A stretch of DNA of 62,000 bases from assembly GCF_964340395.1 (NCBI RefSeq), contig NC_135559.1:6298759-6360758 (forward strand), written 5' to 3'. Both the position numbers and the translations under genes were made by a program. This document shows positions 35,821-62,000 of this stretch, in pieces. Source of the stretch: Glandiceps talaboti. Its lineage: Eukaryota > Hemichordata > Enteropneusta > Spengelidae. Under the pieces are notes generated by a model. It saw only the letters and a program-made list of their open reading frames with translations. It was not told the origin of the DNA and did not search any database. The first letter of the stretch is position 1. Every line of letters starts with the position of its first letter.

Positions 35821-36010
35821 ACACATATTGCCTGGCCATGCGGGCTATAGCACCCGTTTATTACACCCGAGGGACTGTGAGTTACCAGAATCACATGCTA
35901 TTTCCCGAGGCCAAAGGCCGAGGGAAATAGCATGTGATTCTGGTAACTCACAGTCACGAGGGGGTAATGAACGGGTGCTATAGCCCGAATATAGGCCAGG
36001 CAATATGTGT
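35821..36010. repeat. 190-base near-perfect palindrome
   Basis: Arms of about 90 bases: ACACATATTGCCTGG at the left pairs with CCAGGCAATATGTGT at the right. Pairing continues through GGGCTATAGCACCCGTT and TGTGAGTTACCAGAATCACA, with a short GAGGCCAAAGGCCGAG centre. An open frame in one arm is a consequence of the structure. Confidence 0.85.
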
Positions 36011-36656
36011 TTTATAATATACCTCATGCTGTGAACTCGCGGTGGCAGACGACATCGTCCGAAGCCGCCATTTTGACCTGCTGTGAACGCGCGGTGGTCA
36101 CGTGACCATGTAAAAGTTGATGGAACTATTTCCCTAAGGAAGTAGTCATTCTATTTTCCTATCACGTGACTGATTCTAGCGAATCGTGGCACAGCATTAT
36201 CACTAGGTATATTATAAATACTTTTAGTACTAATTTGTTGAAAACTACATTTGTGATGTGACAGCACTGGATGAATGTGCTGCTTTTGCAATTGGTTGTC
36301 TGTGTGCTTTTGTTTGCCGCAATGATGGTGTGATACTATGCAATTGGTACCATGGTTGTTTTGTATATATCTTTATATAATATCTTCGCATTATATTTTC
36401 AAGTTTGCATTTTTTGAAACTTTAAAGTTTAGATGTACCACTGAAGCTACACGTCTCATTGTTCTTAATACAAAACATAACCAATTGCCTATTCATGAGT
36501 CATATTCATGTACTGCTACAGGAGGAAATGTTTTGGTGGTTCAGCAAACACGGGTGTAAAAAAAAACATTTCAAAAAACTACATTACATTCACAAGTCTT
36601 CTTACTTATTAAATGTACATCGATGCACAAAATACAAATGATACTTCGAAATAAAA

Positions 36657-37018
36657 AGGCCTAGAAAAATAATTGTTTGGTTCCGGTTACCCAACCCCAC
36701 CTAGTTTTTCACTACCGACCCTAAACTTTGTTTTTCACGTATTTGAGAAAATAAATAAATAAAATCGCAAAAAATTGTGAAGTCTTACGAGAAATAGTGG
36801 ATACGGAAACTGACATCAACTTAAAAAGACAATATAAAACTGTTCTTCCAATCTGTAATGAATGTACATCTGATAGGAAGAAATAAATAACACAGAGACC
36901 ATTTGGAAAACAATGGAAAACCTGAACTAGACAAAACAATAAAATAAAAAACCTACCTACCCTACCTATTCTAAAACTGAGCGTAAACGGAACCACACAT
37001 ATTTTTTATTAGGCCTAA
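36657..37018 (+). mobile_element. MITE family M2, copy 2
   Basis: Termini AGGCCTAGAAAAATAATTG and its degenerate inverse ATTTTTTATTAGGCCTAATA enclose an interior closely matching 32289-32624, with extra sequence near 36715-36765. Confidence 0.78.
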
Positions 37019-39939
37019 TAGTTGTAAAACATTGTGTTTATATCCCTAATGGATACCTGGCAGTAGGATTGGTGAACTACGTATTTGGTGTAAAATGTAA
37101 TTAAGTCTATGAATTAATAGTTAACGTTTTCACTATTGAACTTTTTATGATATAAAATATATCGATGTATAGTATTAATGATAGGGGGGGGGGGTGTTCC
37201 AGCTTAAACATGAATTTGGACTTTCCTTATATTTTCAAAGGAAGTGCTTTGGTTAACCGAGATATCACGTTTTTTTGTGGTAATAACGTTCATTATCATC
37301 TAACACATTAGGGGAAATGCGTCACGTCGATATGTATAATTCAACACATGCAAATGGAGAAGGAGTAACGTCTCTTAATTTGCGCCTCAACAGTCAAACA
37401 TTGACATGGTTAATATTAAAGAAGGTAATAACGCACGATATAAAAATTCAATAACGTAAACAGAATGTGTAAAGTAAAGGAGAATATGGTCATGACAGAC
37501 TTTGATAAAATAGACTATTGTGCTACATTTTGCAGGGTACCCAACCGTGTGCCTTGTCACGAATTTCTCACACAGACAACGTGTTAAATTAGACTTGTTA
37601 TGGATGTATGTCTACAACCATGCAGGTTAAATAAATACATTGCTAAAAATGTGACTGATAAAATGCAATATGTCAGTTACAACCCTGAAACCCATGCACA
37701 GCATCCTTTTGGACACAAGTATACCATGTCATCTTCTATTTGTCTACAATTCGAACAATTTTCAATGCATCATATTTTCATTGACGATTAGACTAAGATT
37801 TCAGTAAAGGCATCAAATGTTTAAAAAGGTTTCTCTGAGCAAGATCCTCGAAAGCTAAATACCTTTGTGATAAGGTTACCAATATTATATTGATGCCACA
37901 GGAAAAAAAATCTTTTAACATTCTGTAAGATTACCCGAGAGTGGTTTTAACCCATTTGAGGATTTATCAATCGTGTGATTATCCTAGACTTTCATTCCAT
38001 TCAAATCCCATCGTCTTTGGACGAGTTCGTAGGGTAAACCGTAATAATCCCTACTCAAAGAAAGAAAATCCGTGACAATCAACACTTTCAATTTGTAACA
38101 ATCTTTTAAACTATTCGTCTTGTTCGGAAGATTCACATTTTGCTTATATTAGGAGACATCAAATCATGTTTTCCATTGTGAAAGCAATTAGACATTTTAA
38201 TCCCTGGGAAGAAATATAATCCAAAGTCGAATTTTCCGTGTAATGTGTCAATGAATATACTAAGAAGGGAAAATGCCTTTATGGAAGCATTTCTACTAAA
38301 ACCATCATGCTAACTTTAAGCTATGTTTAATGATTTTGTCATAGCGTGATAAGTTTTAAAAACTACAATAATAACATCACATGCGTGCTTATTGAATGTT
38401 ACTTTAAAAACATTTATCCTCTTGCCAATTGGTAGAAAACAATCTCTTGCTATAACAGTTTGTCGTGGTTTATAAATTGAACACAATATCATTTTGCAAT
38501 ATTATTATCATGTTACTAATTCACTTAATCGCTACCAAAGTAAGCTACAAATGATATAAAACATTGTTAAAATTGTCTGGTGGATGCACAAAGACTTCAT
38601 ATCACATTTATTATTCGCAAACGCACCTTTAAGTTAGTCTTCTTAGACCTTGTGGAATCATTTCGTATGCAGTGATGAAAATTTTGTTTTTACGCTCTTA
38701 CCTGACTAACTGCTGGTATCGAGTTCTAACGAGATAGCTATTCCGTCGTTGAACTGATATTACTTGTCATTGTCTGTGAATTTATTGAACTTTGCTCAAT
38801 AAAGTGCAAAGATTTCGAAATCATCGGAAAGCGTTTACTATTGATATATCTAGAGGTTAGACTATGTCAACTGTTGAACTGAAGAAAATATAGGCACGAC
38901 TCCCCGCAACGCTGATGGTGCCAACATGATATACCTAGACATATTTTAGTTCATATAAAGTGTATCCGTTTTCTCACTCAAGAGTTAGGTATTCGAGATT
39001 CCAACTGTAGTATTTGTATGCGGTGGTCTTATAGTTCCTGTGTTATCCTAACAACACATGGAGGCAAAATTATGTTGATTGAACACAGATTATATCTGTA
39101 ACAAATGCAACGTAGCGAAGCTCTGTCGGTTTTTCATACAACCCTTTCTGTCTAAGTGCAGCGTTGTGAAAATAAACTTTTCCGATACGGATCAATGTCT
39201 ATAAATATTTAATGTCTAAAGTGAATGTTATCTCTTTTTAGACGGTCTTCATTTGTTCCAGGAGAGTAAACATTTAGTATAAAAAACTACCAAGCAAACA
39301 TAGATGCTAGTGATTGTCGAATAGAACAACTCAAGCCCATTACCTATGCCCATATCTATCTATATTGATTGGAGGCTGGTTTCTATGGTTACATAGATTG
39401 TGGTACAGAGTGTATATGCAGCATTGATACTTCCAGAAATGTAAAAAAAAAACACGTTTTCATCGATTTTCATAAGGTATTTGAATCACAGTGTTTTTCA
39501 GTTATATCTTACCCAAACCAATTTTAATGAAATCAATTTTCTATGTAACTTAAAATGATAAAAATGGACATTTTGAATATTTGATCTGAGCTATGGAAAG
39601 TGCATGTAACTTAAATAGCCATATATATGAGAAATCATGGTATTAATTTATCTATCAAAGAATTTTACCATTGTTTTATTTATTGTTAATGTATTGGAAG
39701 TCACAGGCAGTTGCACAGACTTGATATGTGGTATTGATGACTAGCTATAGTTCACTTCCTGACATACGATTTTGTATATATTAATTGGTCTGTATTGTTT
39801 TACATTGTCCTTTCTCAGTAGAAACGAACTTGCAGACCTTATATATTACTACATAGTGGACATCTTGTTTTCATGACATTACGTTTTCATGTTGATAGCA
39901 TTGCCACTGTTTTACCACCTTTTTCTGTTTATGTCTCAA
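37019..39939. other. Gene-free stretch
   Basis: About 2.9 kb without recognisable genes. A G-run lies at 37183-37194. Confidence 0.45.
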
Positions 39940-40170
39940 GACAGTGCAAAATGCTAAAAAATGTATAAAATGTTTGTTATTGTATGTACAATAACAAGCA
40001 TTTTACACATTTATTAATCTTTGCAATGTATTGACTTACAAACAAGGCCTCTGAATAGTTATGTTATTTCACATTGATTTTTCAAGTAGGAAGCCATGAT
40101 GATACTGTTTAACAAATTAAAAATCCAAAATAAATATCCAAGCCTCATCCGTATGGCCACTTTAAGATTT
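39940..40170. mobile_element. Foldback MITE family M1, copy 3 (right half)
   Basis: Has the central GTTATTGTATGTACAATAAC palindrome and the right terminus ending CTCATCCGTATGGCCACTTT. No left terminus was found, so it is truncated. Confidence 0.7.
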
Positions 40171-40285
40171 TTACAAAAATACAAATAATTAATAATATTC
40201 AAAAGTACTAATTGTAATTGTTTTTCCTTACCCTTTTCATGATCAAACAAACTAGCATGGAATCTTTCCCTACCCAGTATGTGTT

Positions 40286-40288
40286 TTA

Positions 40289-40351
<63 letters not shown>

Positions 40352-40425
40352 CGGTCAAGACGTTTCGCTCAGCCGTCCTTGACCTGCCTCAGTAGGCCCT
40401 ATAGATCGGACCTACTGAGGCAGCG
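40286..40425. repeat. (TA)n array with adjoining hairpin
   Basis: A TA array (about 40290-40349) is followed by CTGCCTCAGTAGG (40384-40396), which pairs perfectly with CCTACTGAGGCAG (40411-40423). Confidence 0.8.
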
Positions 40426-41240
40426 AGGCGAGGTATGAGTGAAGAGCTTTGGCTAGACATACTTTACTGTTTATCATATATATTGATGGCAGTACTAGTC
40501 CTCGCCAATTATACACCTGGATTGTGTGTTTATATAACAACTGTTTTTTGAGAACCACAGCCCCTCATGTAGTTACAGTAACTACATCAGTACTCTGTGT
40601 GTGATGTGTATTGGTATTTTAACCATAAACTTTGCTTTATTCTGATGGAGTAGTTTTTGTATATTTAGTAGAATAGCAGATGATGTTTAAAAGTTCAAAC
40701 TATAAACGAACCCCTAACAAAGCAACAGAATAAATAGCATATTCCATACAACAGAGAAATATAGATTGATGAATAGATGGATTGAGCTTTTTTTACTATC
40801 TATTCATAGATTGATAAGAATGATTGATTGTTCCAAATCCCATCATTTAACACGATAAGCTTCTTTCAGAAATCGTTCATAAGTACTGAGGTATTCTCGT
40901 TACATATCGACTATCCTAATGATGTCTCCAAATGTCAAGATATCGGACGCTGACAATACTAGTGTGGGAAAACAATTCCTTTGTTCTGTCTTGTGCTGCT
41001 CTTCTGTAAAAAAAAAAGAATGCGTTCCAGCCGACGGGACAACCTTTGCCACACGAAAACATAGATAACGGCCTTCGTGTAAATCTTTGGTGAGATCTTG
41101 ACACGACCACATTTTTGTTTTTAGATAAAAGATTGGTTGTACATTCAAACATCTAACGATTTTGGTAAACCATTGACGAAAAGGTCAATTTATGAGTACA
41201 TTGCAACATTCTGTATATTAGCGAGCTGTGAGAGCTAGCT

Positions 41241-41478
41241 TGAATGAATGAATGAATGAATGAATGAATGAATGAATGAATGAATGAATGAATGAATTTA
41301 TGGCGTGCGTGAGTGAGTGACTGGATGAATGTAGTATGTGGGTGATCAGTCAGTGAATGAATGAATGAATGAATGAATGAATGGATGGAGTGAGTGAGTG
41401 AGTGAGTGAGTGAGTGAGTAAATTAATGTATAAATGAATGAAGGAACGAACGAAAGAATGAATGCATGAATGAATGGT
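41241..41478. repeat. (TGAA)n and (GAGT)n arrays
   Basis: Two TGAA blocks (41241-41296 and about 41354-41385), then GAGT and degenerate TGAA/CGAA units. Confidence 0.9.
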
Positions 41479-41787
41479 ATATTGTACAACATTGTGTGAG
41501 ACAAAGTATTCAGACAACATTATTGAATGGTTCTTGTACTTTGACATTCTCAGATACGTCAAACATTTTCCCAGAGATAAAGGTATGCGTCTAATAACAA
41601 GGTGTACGTTAGATATACTTATCTCAATCTATATCCTCAGGACAATATTCAATATCTTAGGTTCATCATGTTTTACCTTCTTGTATCCCTGATTTCAGCA
41701 GACTGTGAGCCATGGCAATGCAGTATTGATTCTGCAGATTCTGCAGATAAATTATAAAAGGGAGTATAATCTCAGTCAGAGTGGCTG

Positions 41788-41920
41788 ATACATACATACA
41801 TACATACATACATACATACATACATACATACATACATACATTGATACATACATACATACATACATACATACATACATGCATACATACATACATACATACA
41901 TACATACATACATACATACA
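41788..41920. repeat. (CATA)n microsatellite
   Basis: CATA units with one TTGATA and one CATG variant. Confidence 0.95.
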
Positions 41921-44033
41921 GACTAGATTCATTTACAACAATATACAATATGAGATAAGGTACTGCTTAGCGCACACATACTGTACTGAAGGTCAATTAC
42001 CATATATTTGACTGACTAATCAGCATACTCAAAACTTTATATCTCGGAAGAATATCTACAAGGTAATTAAGCTTGGTACTGCACCGTATTACTGTTCTCA
42101 AACTTACAATATTACTTTGAGATGTTTAATGTCAGAATTTGGCAATTTGATAGATTCAATACCATTAAGATAATGGCTATGTAGGGTTAGAGTTTGGGTA
42201 AAGGTTAGGGTTATGGTCAGGCTTAAGGTTAACTTTACTTTATACCAATTTACTAATTATTGACAGGTATCTTTGTTCCACTATTTGTAACTTTGAGCAT
42301 GTTAAAATGAGAGGTTGGTTGCTCGTTCTTTCAGATGACAAGGTCCTGTACGTTCTCTGATGCAGCTGTGTGATTGACACTGAGGTATCGTTTGTTAAAA
42401 CTAGTCTGCTATGGAAGTGATGGCATATAATAGTTGTAAATACACTGTAATGATTAGATCTTTGGTTTCTAAAGGCATACTTCTAAATAACCTTATTCGA
42501 TCTCTTGCGACTTTGAGGAAGACGCTTGTGACAGACAGTGTCTACACGATAGACACTGATACGGTTCCGTATAATATACTTATGTGTCTGTCATTCTCCT
42601 CCCGATTCTGATCTAACATGTATGCATCTTGACTTTGGCGTTGGAATTCTGTTTTTAAGTAGATTTACATTTAATGAACATTATCCCAGAATTAACAAAA
42701 GCCTCTCAGTAAGAAACACCCAAAGCTCATTTTATTAGTATTAACACAGTGACATGGGTTATCCTGTAATCTTAATACATATCTTACAAAATATATTAAG
42801 TATAGAACTCAATTCATAGGATATGCACAAAATATGTTTGATTTATATAATGGCACAGTTTTACTGCCTTTGTCTTGGAACCAATAACAAGAAAAAATGA
42901 AAATACTCGTCCAGCAACTACCTACTGTTCCTTACAGTCTGAAGAACTAGAAAGGTATACTCAATTCCTCATGTTGTATGCCTAGAGACGTATATCGCTT
43001 ATCAATACTATAACATATATAATATCTATATTCATAAATTATACACAATTAAGGCAATGCCTACGTTCAAGAACGTTTTGCAGGGTGCACCGTTAGGTAA
43101 ATTGCTTCTTGAAGAGCATTTCACTATAATCTATAATGGATGTCAACAAAAAGGTAAAAGAAGACTCGTGAAAGTATTATCAAAGCATATCGATACAGTA
43201 ATATTGCATATCTAAGGACCCGACTGTATGCTTCAGTTAAAACTTGACCAAGTGCAAACCTATTGCTGCCTATGAAAATAATTCGGATTACGAGTATATA
43301 GAATAGCATTTTAATGTATACGCTTTTAATGTCTTATGGTTGAAGTGTGCTGTATCTATCTGTTTATGTGAATGTACTTGCATATTCTATTATCACAAGA
43401 TTTGGTCCCAATAAATGTAATATACAGTAAAAAGAAAAAAAGTTAAATCATTCGAATATTGTGAAATAAACTAAACTCCGAACTTTGCCACAGGAAAGTT
43501 TGCTCCTGGTCACATTAACACAATATGTGGTCGCCATATTGGATGCTAAAATGGCCGCCAAAATGACCTAAGTTTGACGTCATTGTGAGCCCTCTTTCTG
43601 TCACAAATTTGCACGGTGCCACCTGATTTATTTTCTTCATTTCAATTGAGAACGGGTTTTAGTTTTCTTGACCAAAATTACAGCAAAATTGTATTATTGT
43701 TTTATACTATGCATGTGCTGTTTGTTTCATTTAACATAGTCAGTTACATAGGTATATAGAGTGGGCAACTCTATTTCCTTTAAATGATTGCAAACAAACA
43801 GTATTTATCAATGTATTTATACAAAGTCACACAGATCTAAAACCTGTACAACCAATTACAATGACACAATCGTTTAGACTCCAAATCAAACTATCTGGAC
43901 TGTGTTTTACTTTTCTATGGGCGTTTCTGTAAAAAAAAATAAACATTACATAATGTAACTGCGGATTAACTGACACATTTGAATGACGACCAACGTAATG
44001 CATATATATCGACATGTTTAATTTCATTGTCAC
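41921..44033. other. Gene-free stretch
   Basis: No gene was recognised. A GGTTAGGG-containing stretch at 42181-42232 and a GGCCGCCA-containing stretch at about 43530-43570 are repeat-like. Confidence 0.45.
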
Positions 44034-44220
44034 AATACATACATACATACATACATACATACCTACCCACCCACCAACCCACCCACCCACCTACCTACCT
44101 ACCTACCTACATACATACATGCATACATACATACATACACACATACATACATACATACATACATACATACACACACACATACATACATACATACATACAT
44201 ACATACATACATACATACAC
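44034..44220. repeat. (CATA)n/(CCAC)n/(CTAC)n compound microsatellite
   Basis: CATA, then CCAC/CCAA, CTAC and CATA again with some CACA units. Confidence 0.95.
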
Positions 44221-44980
44221 ATTTCCTATTTTCATTTCCTGCAGCACCTTTCCTCCTGCACCACCAGCTTGGCGTCGTGATACCATTCTTATAGACATGG
44301 TGTCCATACAGAGCATGGATTGGGAGTTAATGCTGGTTTATTACCCTACGATCGCACTCGATGTGGTACATGTCGTTTCATTATTAATACTAATCATGCT
44401 TTGTCCCTAAGGACAGTGTGACCATTACGAGTAGATATACCTTTATTAATACTAATGTAGTGTATTGAATTACATGCCAGAAATATGGTTTTTTATATAT
44501 AGGTTCGACTGTATGTCGGCTTAGTGATCGTTTAGTGTGGAACATCTCCGTCTGACCAGACAAAAGAATCGGTATCTTTGCATTTCATTACCAACGATCA
44601 CAGAGTATCAGATATGTCTATTTCAGGAATTTATAAGGTGTCTGGCGATGAGAAACTATTGAGGTTGAAGGAAGAGGAAATCATTTTCCGTCTCGGAACG
44701 CTGGAACCCCTTGGAATTAATAGATTATTCAAATTCCCAGTCTAACCACGCTTATTTTATATTTCAGGCGTGTTCTATTAGGTTCTATTTGGTGCTGGCG
44801 AATATTAGAACTTTTCACACGTATAACCGTTAATCACGCGCGGTCGTCGTTCTATTCCATAACATTCAGATATATTCAGGTGTTTACCTAATATGTCTTG
44901 CCTTTGAATACCTTGAAAAAGAATTTTTATTCGAAAGATCGGATTACATCTATTTATTCGGACTGTCTCAAAAGTTCCTT

Positions 44981-45093
44981 ATACATACATACATACATAC
45001 ATACATACATACATACATTCATACATTCATACATGCATGCATACATACATACATACATACATACATACATACATACATACATACATACATACA
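44981..45093. repeat. (CATA)n microsatellite
   Basis: CATA with ATTC and CATG variants. Confidence 0.95.
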
Positions 45094-46238
45094 ACTTAAA
45101 ACGGTCATTATTTATTATATTTATATATAATTTCGTGAGTGTAGATAAATAAAATACCCTGTTATATTTACTTGCTAACGAAGCTAATTGTCCTACAGAT
45201 GTTTAAAGGGCACACATTGCGTGGAACATTTTATGCAATATAGCTCCTTCAACTAGTGTGATATTTAGATATGATACATAGCAAAAGAAAACAGTTCAGC
45301 TTTCGGTTGTTGTGAAAATTTCAAGGCGATATTTGAGCTGCCCAGTAGTTGTCGAATTGTAAATAAATAATGACCTTTATTGGGTTTTTCCGGTGAGCAG
45401 GATCCGCCTACATATAATCACTGCTCTAATTTCTCTAAGTTGAGTATCTCGAATTACTAAATAGCATGCAGATATCTGTAGCAGGGTACATAGTATTGAA
45501 TTAATAAAACAGAAACAAATGTATCAATGTTGCCACCATTAAAGTGGCACATGCTGAGTTTATAAACCTTTTACTCTAATGAAAATATTTTATTTCCTTC
45601 TGGCCTTGTTAGAACAGTTAATTGCGTGGTATGGATTTCTTGATATTTTTTATACGTAAAAACATTACGCCATCTGATCTTATATGTCATATCTTGATAC
45701 CTGTTTTGAGTTCATTAGTCAATGGCAAGGGATATCTACGTATGTTTCGATCATGTACAATACTACGCGTGACATTAACAAACGCAGCCTAAATCTCTCA
45801 TAAAACTCAGAGTGAGCCCCTTTAATTTGATCGTTCTATTTCTCCAGAAAAAAGTAACTGAACAAATTCTGTATATTACTTATCTGTGTATCCGAACACC
45901 CCCCCCCCCCCCCCTTGTATTTTCTTAAGACATTGTACACTTACTGACGTTAAACAGATATAAAAAGATTATGGCGACATGTTTCGTCCGTTAAACTCAC
46001 ACTTCACTATAAGAATCAAACACCGCCGTTTGGAGTACAGCATCTTGTTTAAATATCACGTGTCACGTGATCCAAACGAATACAACATCAAACCGAGCAG
46101 GGTAGTGTTTTCTAGGACTGAGGTTACATATTTGCTTTACTGGAGGCGGATCGAAGTGTAGCATAAAGCGCGACATTACCTCATTCAGCATCTACATTGT
46201 GAGCATCACAAGAAAAGGAACAAGAAAGGCACATCAGT
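45094..46238. other. Upstream flank of the 46 kb receptor exon
   Basis: Presumed promoter and 5' UTR region. A C-run (45899-45914) lies about 325 bases upstream of the start codon. No firm promoter motif was found. Confidence 0.4.
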
Positions 46239-59865
<13,627 letters not shown>

Positions 59866-60180
59866 ACCACCTTATAAATATATTAACAAATCTATGGGTT
59901 GCAGTCTTCTTTGTAATGCTAATAATGAAACTTGAGCACCATCTTTGTAATTCTAGTGAGAAGAATCTTTTAAAGAGTATATGAAATTATGAATTCATAT
60001 GTTATATTTTGTTTCATTTGCTGGTTGATTTGTAAGATACTTTCATTAACTTGTACTAGTCGATGTTTATGTCCCTGTTTTATCAACAGCTTCAACCATA
60101 TTGCAACACTTTTAGTGTTATATTGAATAGTCCTTAAGAAACATAAAACAGGCGAGTTGCGCCTTAATTTGCATTTCGTT

Positions 60181-60336
60181 GCATACCAATGAGCCTACAC
60201 AAAACTATACATCTCTCTGTGTTTCTGTTGTATACCGTTTCAAGTTGTGCCTTTGCAATGCTGTGCATATCAACGAACATACACAAAACTATACATTTCT
60301 TTGAGTTCCTGTTATATGCCGTTTCGAGATATATAA
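60181..60336. repeat. Two-copy tandem repeat, 84-base period
   Basis: Both copies carry ACACAAAACTATACAT and a CCGTTTC segment, about 84 bases apart. Confidence 0.75.
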
Positions 60337-61364
60337 CAAGGCAGAATTTTTGTTTATTAGGTTTGCGCATGTGTTTTTTTTCACAGAATCGTTATAGACG
60401 TTCCATTTAGGACGAAGATGAATTCACTTTGAGATTGTGCGTAAAATTGCGATTCCTTGTAAAATTACACCTATAATAATCCGTTAGGTTTATTTGGACA
60501 ACATATCATCCGTAATACCTCTCTTCTCACATTAACTGTGTGTATCTTCTGTATCGAATGTCTTTCAAAATGGATATTTATTGCGTGCAATTGTATCGAT
60601 TCAGAATTCCTATTCCTCTAGGCTAACATAAATTGATATTGTCATTTTGTAACGTTTAACTGAAGACACGGAAATCTTTTTCTTTAGGCAGTCTGAAAAG
60701 CTTAAAAGCATATATTTGAATCAATTTGGTGTACCCAATGCCAGTATTGCTTCTATGTTGAAACGTCTTTATACTGTGTATGTTATGTTATGCAGTCATA
60801 CTTCCCAATGTCTATTTGATTCAATACGTTTTATAACGAATCTGACGTGTTCATTGACTGTTGATTCAGTACATCGTTTTTGTGTCTGAAATGCGAAATA
60901 ATGGACTTACAATTGCTATCATCCTTTCTGAATAAGTACAGATGTGTGACCTTTTCCTTTTTAACATGCTTTCTATCAGTTAGCACAGAGACACTATTGA
61001 AGCCCATGAGGGTATCCTGCCCTATGACGTAATTCACTAGTTGTTATATCTACCACGTTACACGCGTCATTTAAAATGTAAATAATGTATGCATATCATA
61101 TAGAACTCTTGACTTCATATATATATCACATATTTGTATCTATCACAACTAATATGGATCTCGTATGGTAAAACAAAATATCATATACTTATATATAAGT
61201 TAATAGCTATTATCTTTTTATAACGTATTCGACCTTTTTTATCTGCTTCCTCGTTCTTATGTGAAGCGGGTGACGTGTGTTTGGATACATATCAAAAATT
61301 GTAACATGGTATATTTAGTCCACAAAAAAAAATGATTTGCTAGATCTGGCAAAATCTGGAATTA
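60337..61364. other. Downstream flank, gene-free
   Basis: No gene or clear repeat was recognised. The receptor's 3' UTR may extend into the region after 59865, but no polyadenylation signal was assigned. Confidence 0.4.
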
Positions 61365-61470
61365 CTATGCCGAACTGACTCGGAGCGATTTTTTCACTCT
61401 AGTACTCATTAATATTCATGAGCCTACACAAACTTGGACAGAGGTAACGAACACACAGGGCGCCCCTTGG
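61365..61470 (-). mobile_element. Short dispersed element M3, copy 2
   Basis: ACTCATTAATATTCATGAGC and CAGGGCGCCCCTTGGGC are the reverse complement of the element inserted in the LINE at 26570-26680. Confidence 0.65.
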
Positions 61471-61626
61471 GCATATATGTTAATTAATGCTTTACACCGT
61501 ATCGTTTCCATACGAGGAACTTAACATTGAAGGAATCACAACTAATACTGTTATATATAAATACCACATGTATCTCATCCATTTGATACCATTTCAATAT
61601 CAAAATAAGTACGCACACGTATTTAT

Positions 61627-61677
61627 AGTGAAAAGCTAGGTGGGGTCGAACCAAAAACAAATTTATTTTCGGCCTAA
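61627..61677 (-). mobile_element. MITE family M2, terminal fragment
   Basis: AAGCTAGGTGGGGTCGAACC through TTCGGCCTAAGG is the reverse complement of the M2 left end (compare 36657-36712). Confidence 0.6.
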
Positions 61678-61860
61678 GGTCATATCTGAGATTGTACTTT
61701 TTAACTTTAAACATATGACATTCTAGCCATATTTTGTAAATTTCTTCAAAATACATAGTTAGATTACAACATGATCACATTTACAAAGTGCGGTATTTGA
61801 TTACCCAAATCGATAATCATTTTAAACATTTGAGATATTTGGATGTCATTTAATTATCAC

Positions 61861-61906
<46 letters not shown>
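61861..61906. repeat. (TTG)n microsatellite
   Basis: About fifteen TTG units. Confidence 0.95.
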
Positions 61907-62000
61907 ACATCAAATTATGTTATAGACAGTTAAGGGTAAAGTTGTCTATTGATAGGTTTATAGAATGCATAAAATACTACGCCAATATTCACAAATCAAA

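Noticed and set aside
40900-41152. Two overlapping minus-strand frames, one with CPVGWNAF resembling the start of a C-type lectin domain
   Set aside because: No further lectin cysteines or WND/EPN-type motif and no neighbouring exon; the match is too short.
42181-42232. Telomere-like GGTTAGGG stretch
   Set aside because: Only one or two partial TTAGGG units; not an interstitial telomere array.

Overview
The window is animal nuclear DNA. Coding sequence is split into short exons with GT-AG introns, and both proteins belong to metazoan families. The rest is AT-rich and full of microsatellites and degraded transposable elements. The repeat content fits a non-vertebrate bilaterian, plausibly a marine deuterostome or lophotrochozoan. 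The species cannot be named from the sequence alone.

Left third (1-15.9 kb), minus strand: two tandem head-to-tail genes of the SLC27 / fatty-acid transport protein family (very-long-chain acyl-CoA synthetases). The left copy is cut by the window edge, so only its first coding exon (267-756) is present. The right copy is complete: nine coding exons between 15825 and 3626 splice in frame into a 629-residue protein. It carries the AMP-binding loop, the FATP signature and a C-terminal ARL tripeptide that resembles a peroxisomal targeting signal.

Middle (16-46 kb): one isolated GPCR first exon at 19064-19378, then about 27 kb with no recognisable gene. That stretch holds a dead non-LTR retrotransposon with nested insertions (25.2-27.3 kb), a tRNA-derived SINE, two MITE families and several long foldback palindromes.

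Right third (46-60 kb), plus strand: a four-exon class A neuropeptide receptor of NPFF/QRFP/PrRP type, 386 residues (46239-46577, 56228-56629, 58197-58412, 59662-59865). Its first exon has the same layout and the same phase-0 splice point as the isolated exon at 19 kb. No second set of exons 2-4 is visible, so the 19 kb exon is either an alternative first exon of the same gene or the remnant of a tandem duplicate. The two-headed receptor is the most interesting hypothesis in the window.

The SLC27 and receptor genes show no obvious functional link. They are neighbours on opposite strands, with their 5' ends facing each other across about 3.2 kb (15826-19063).
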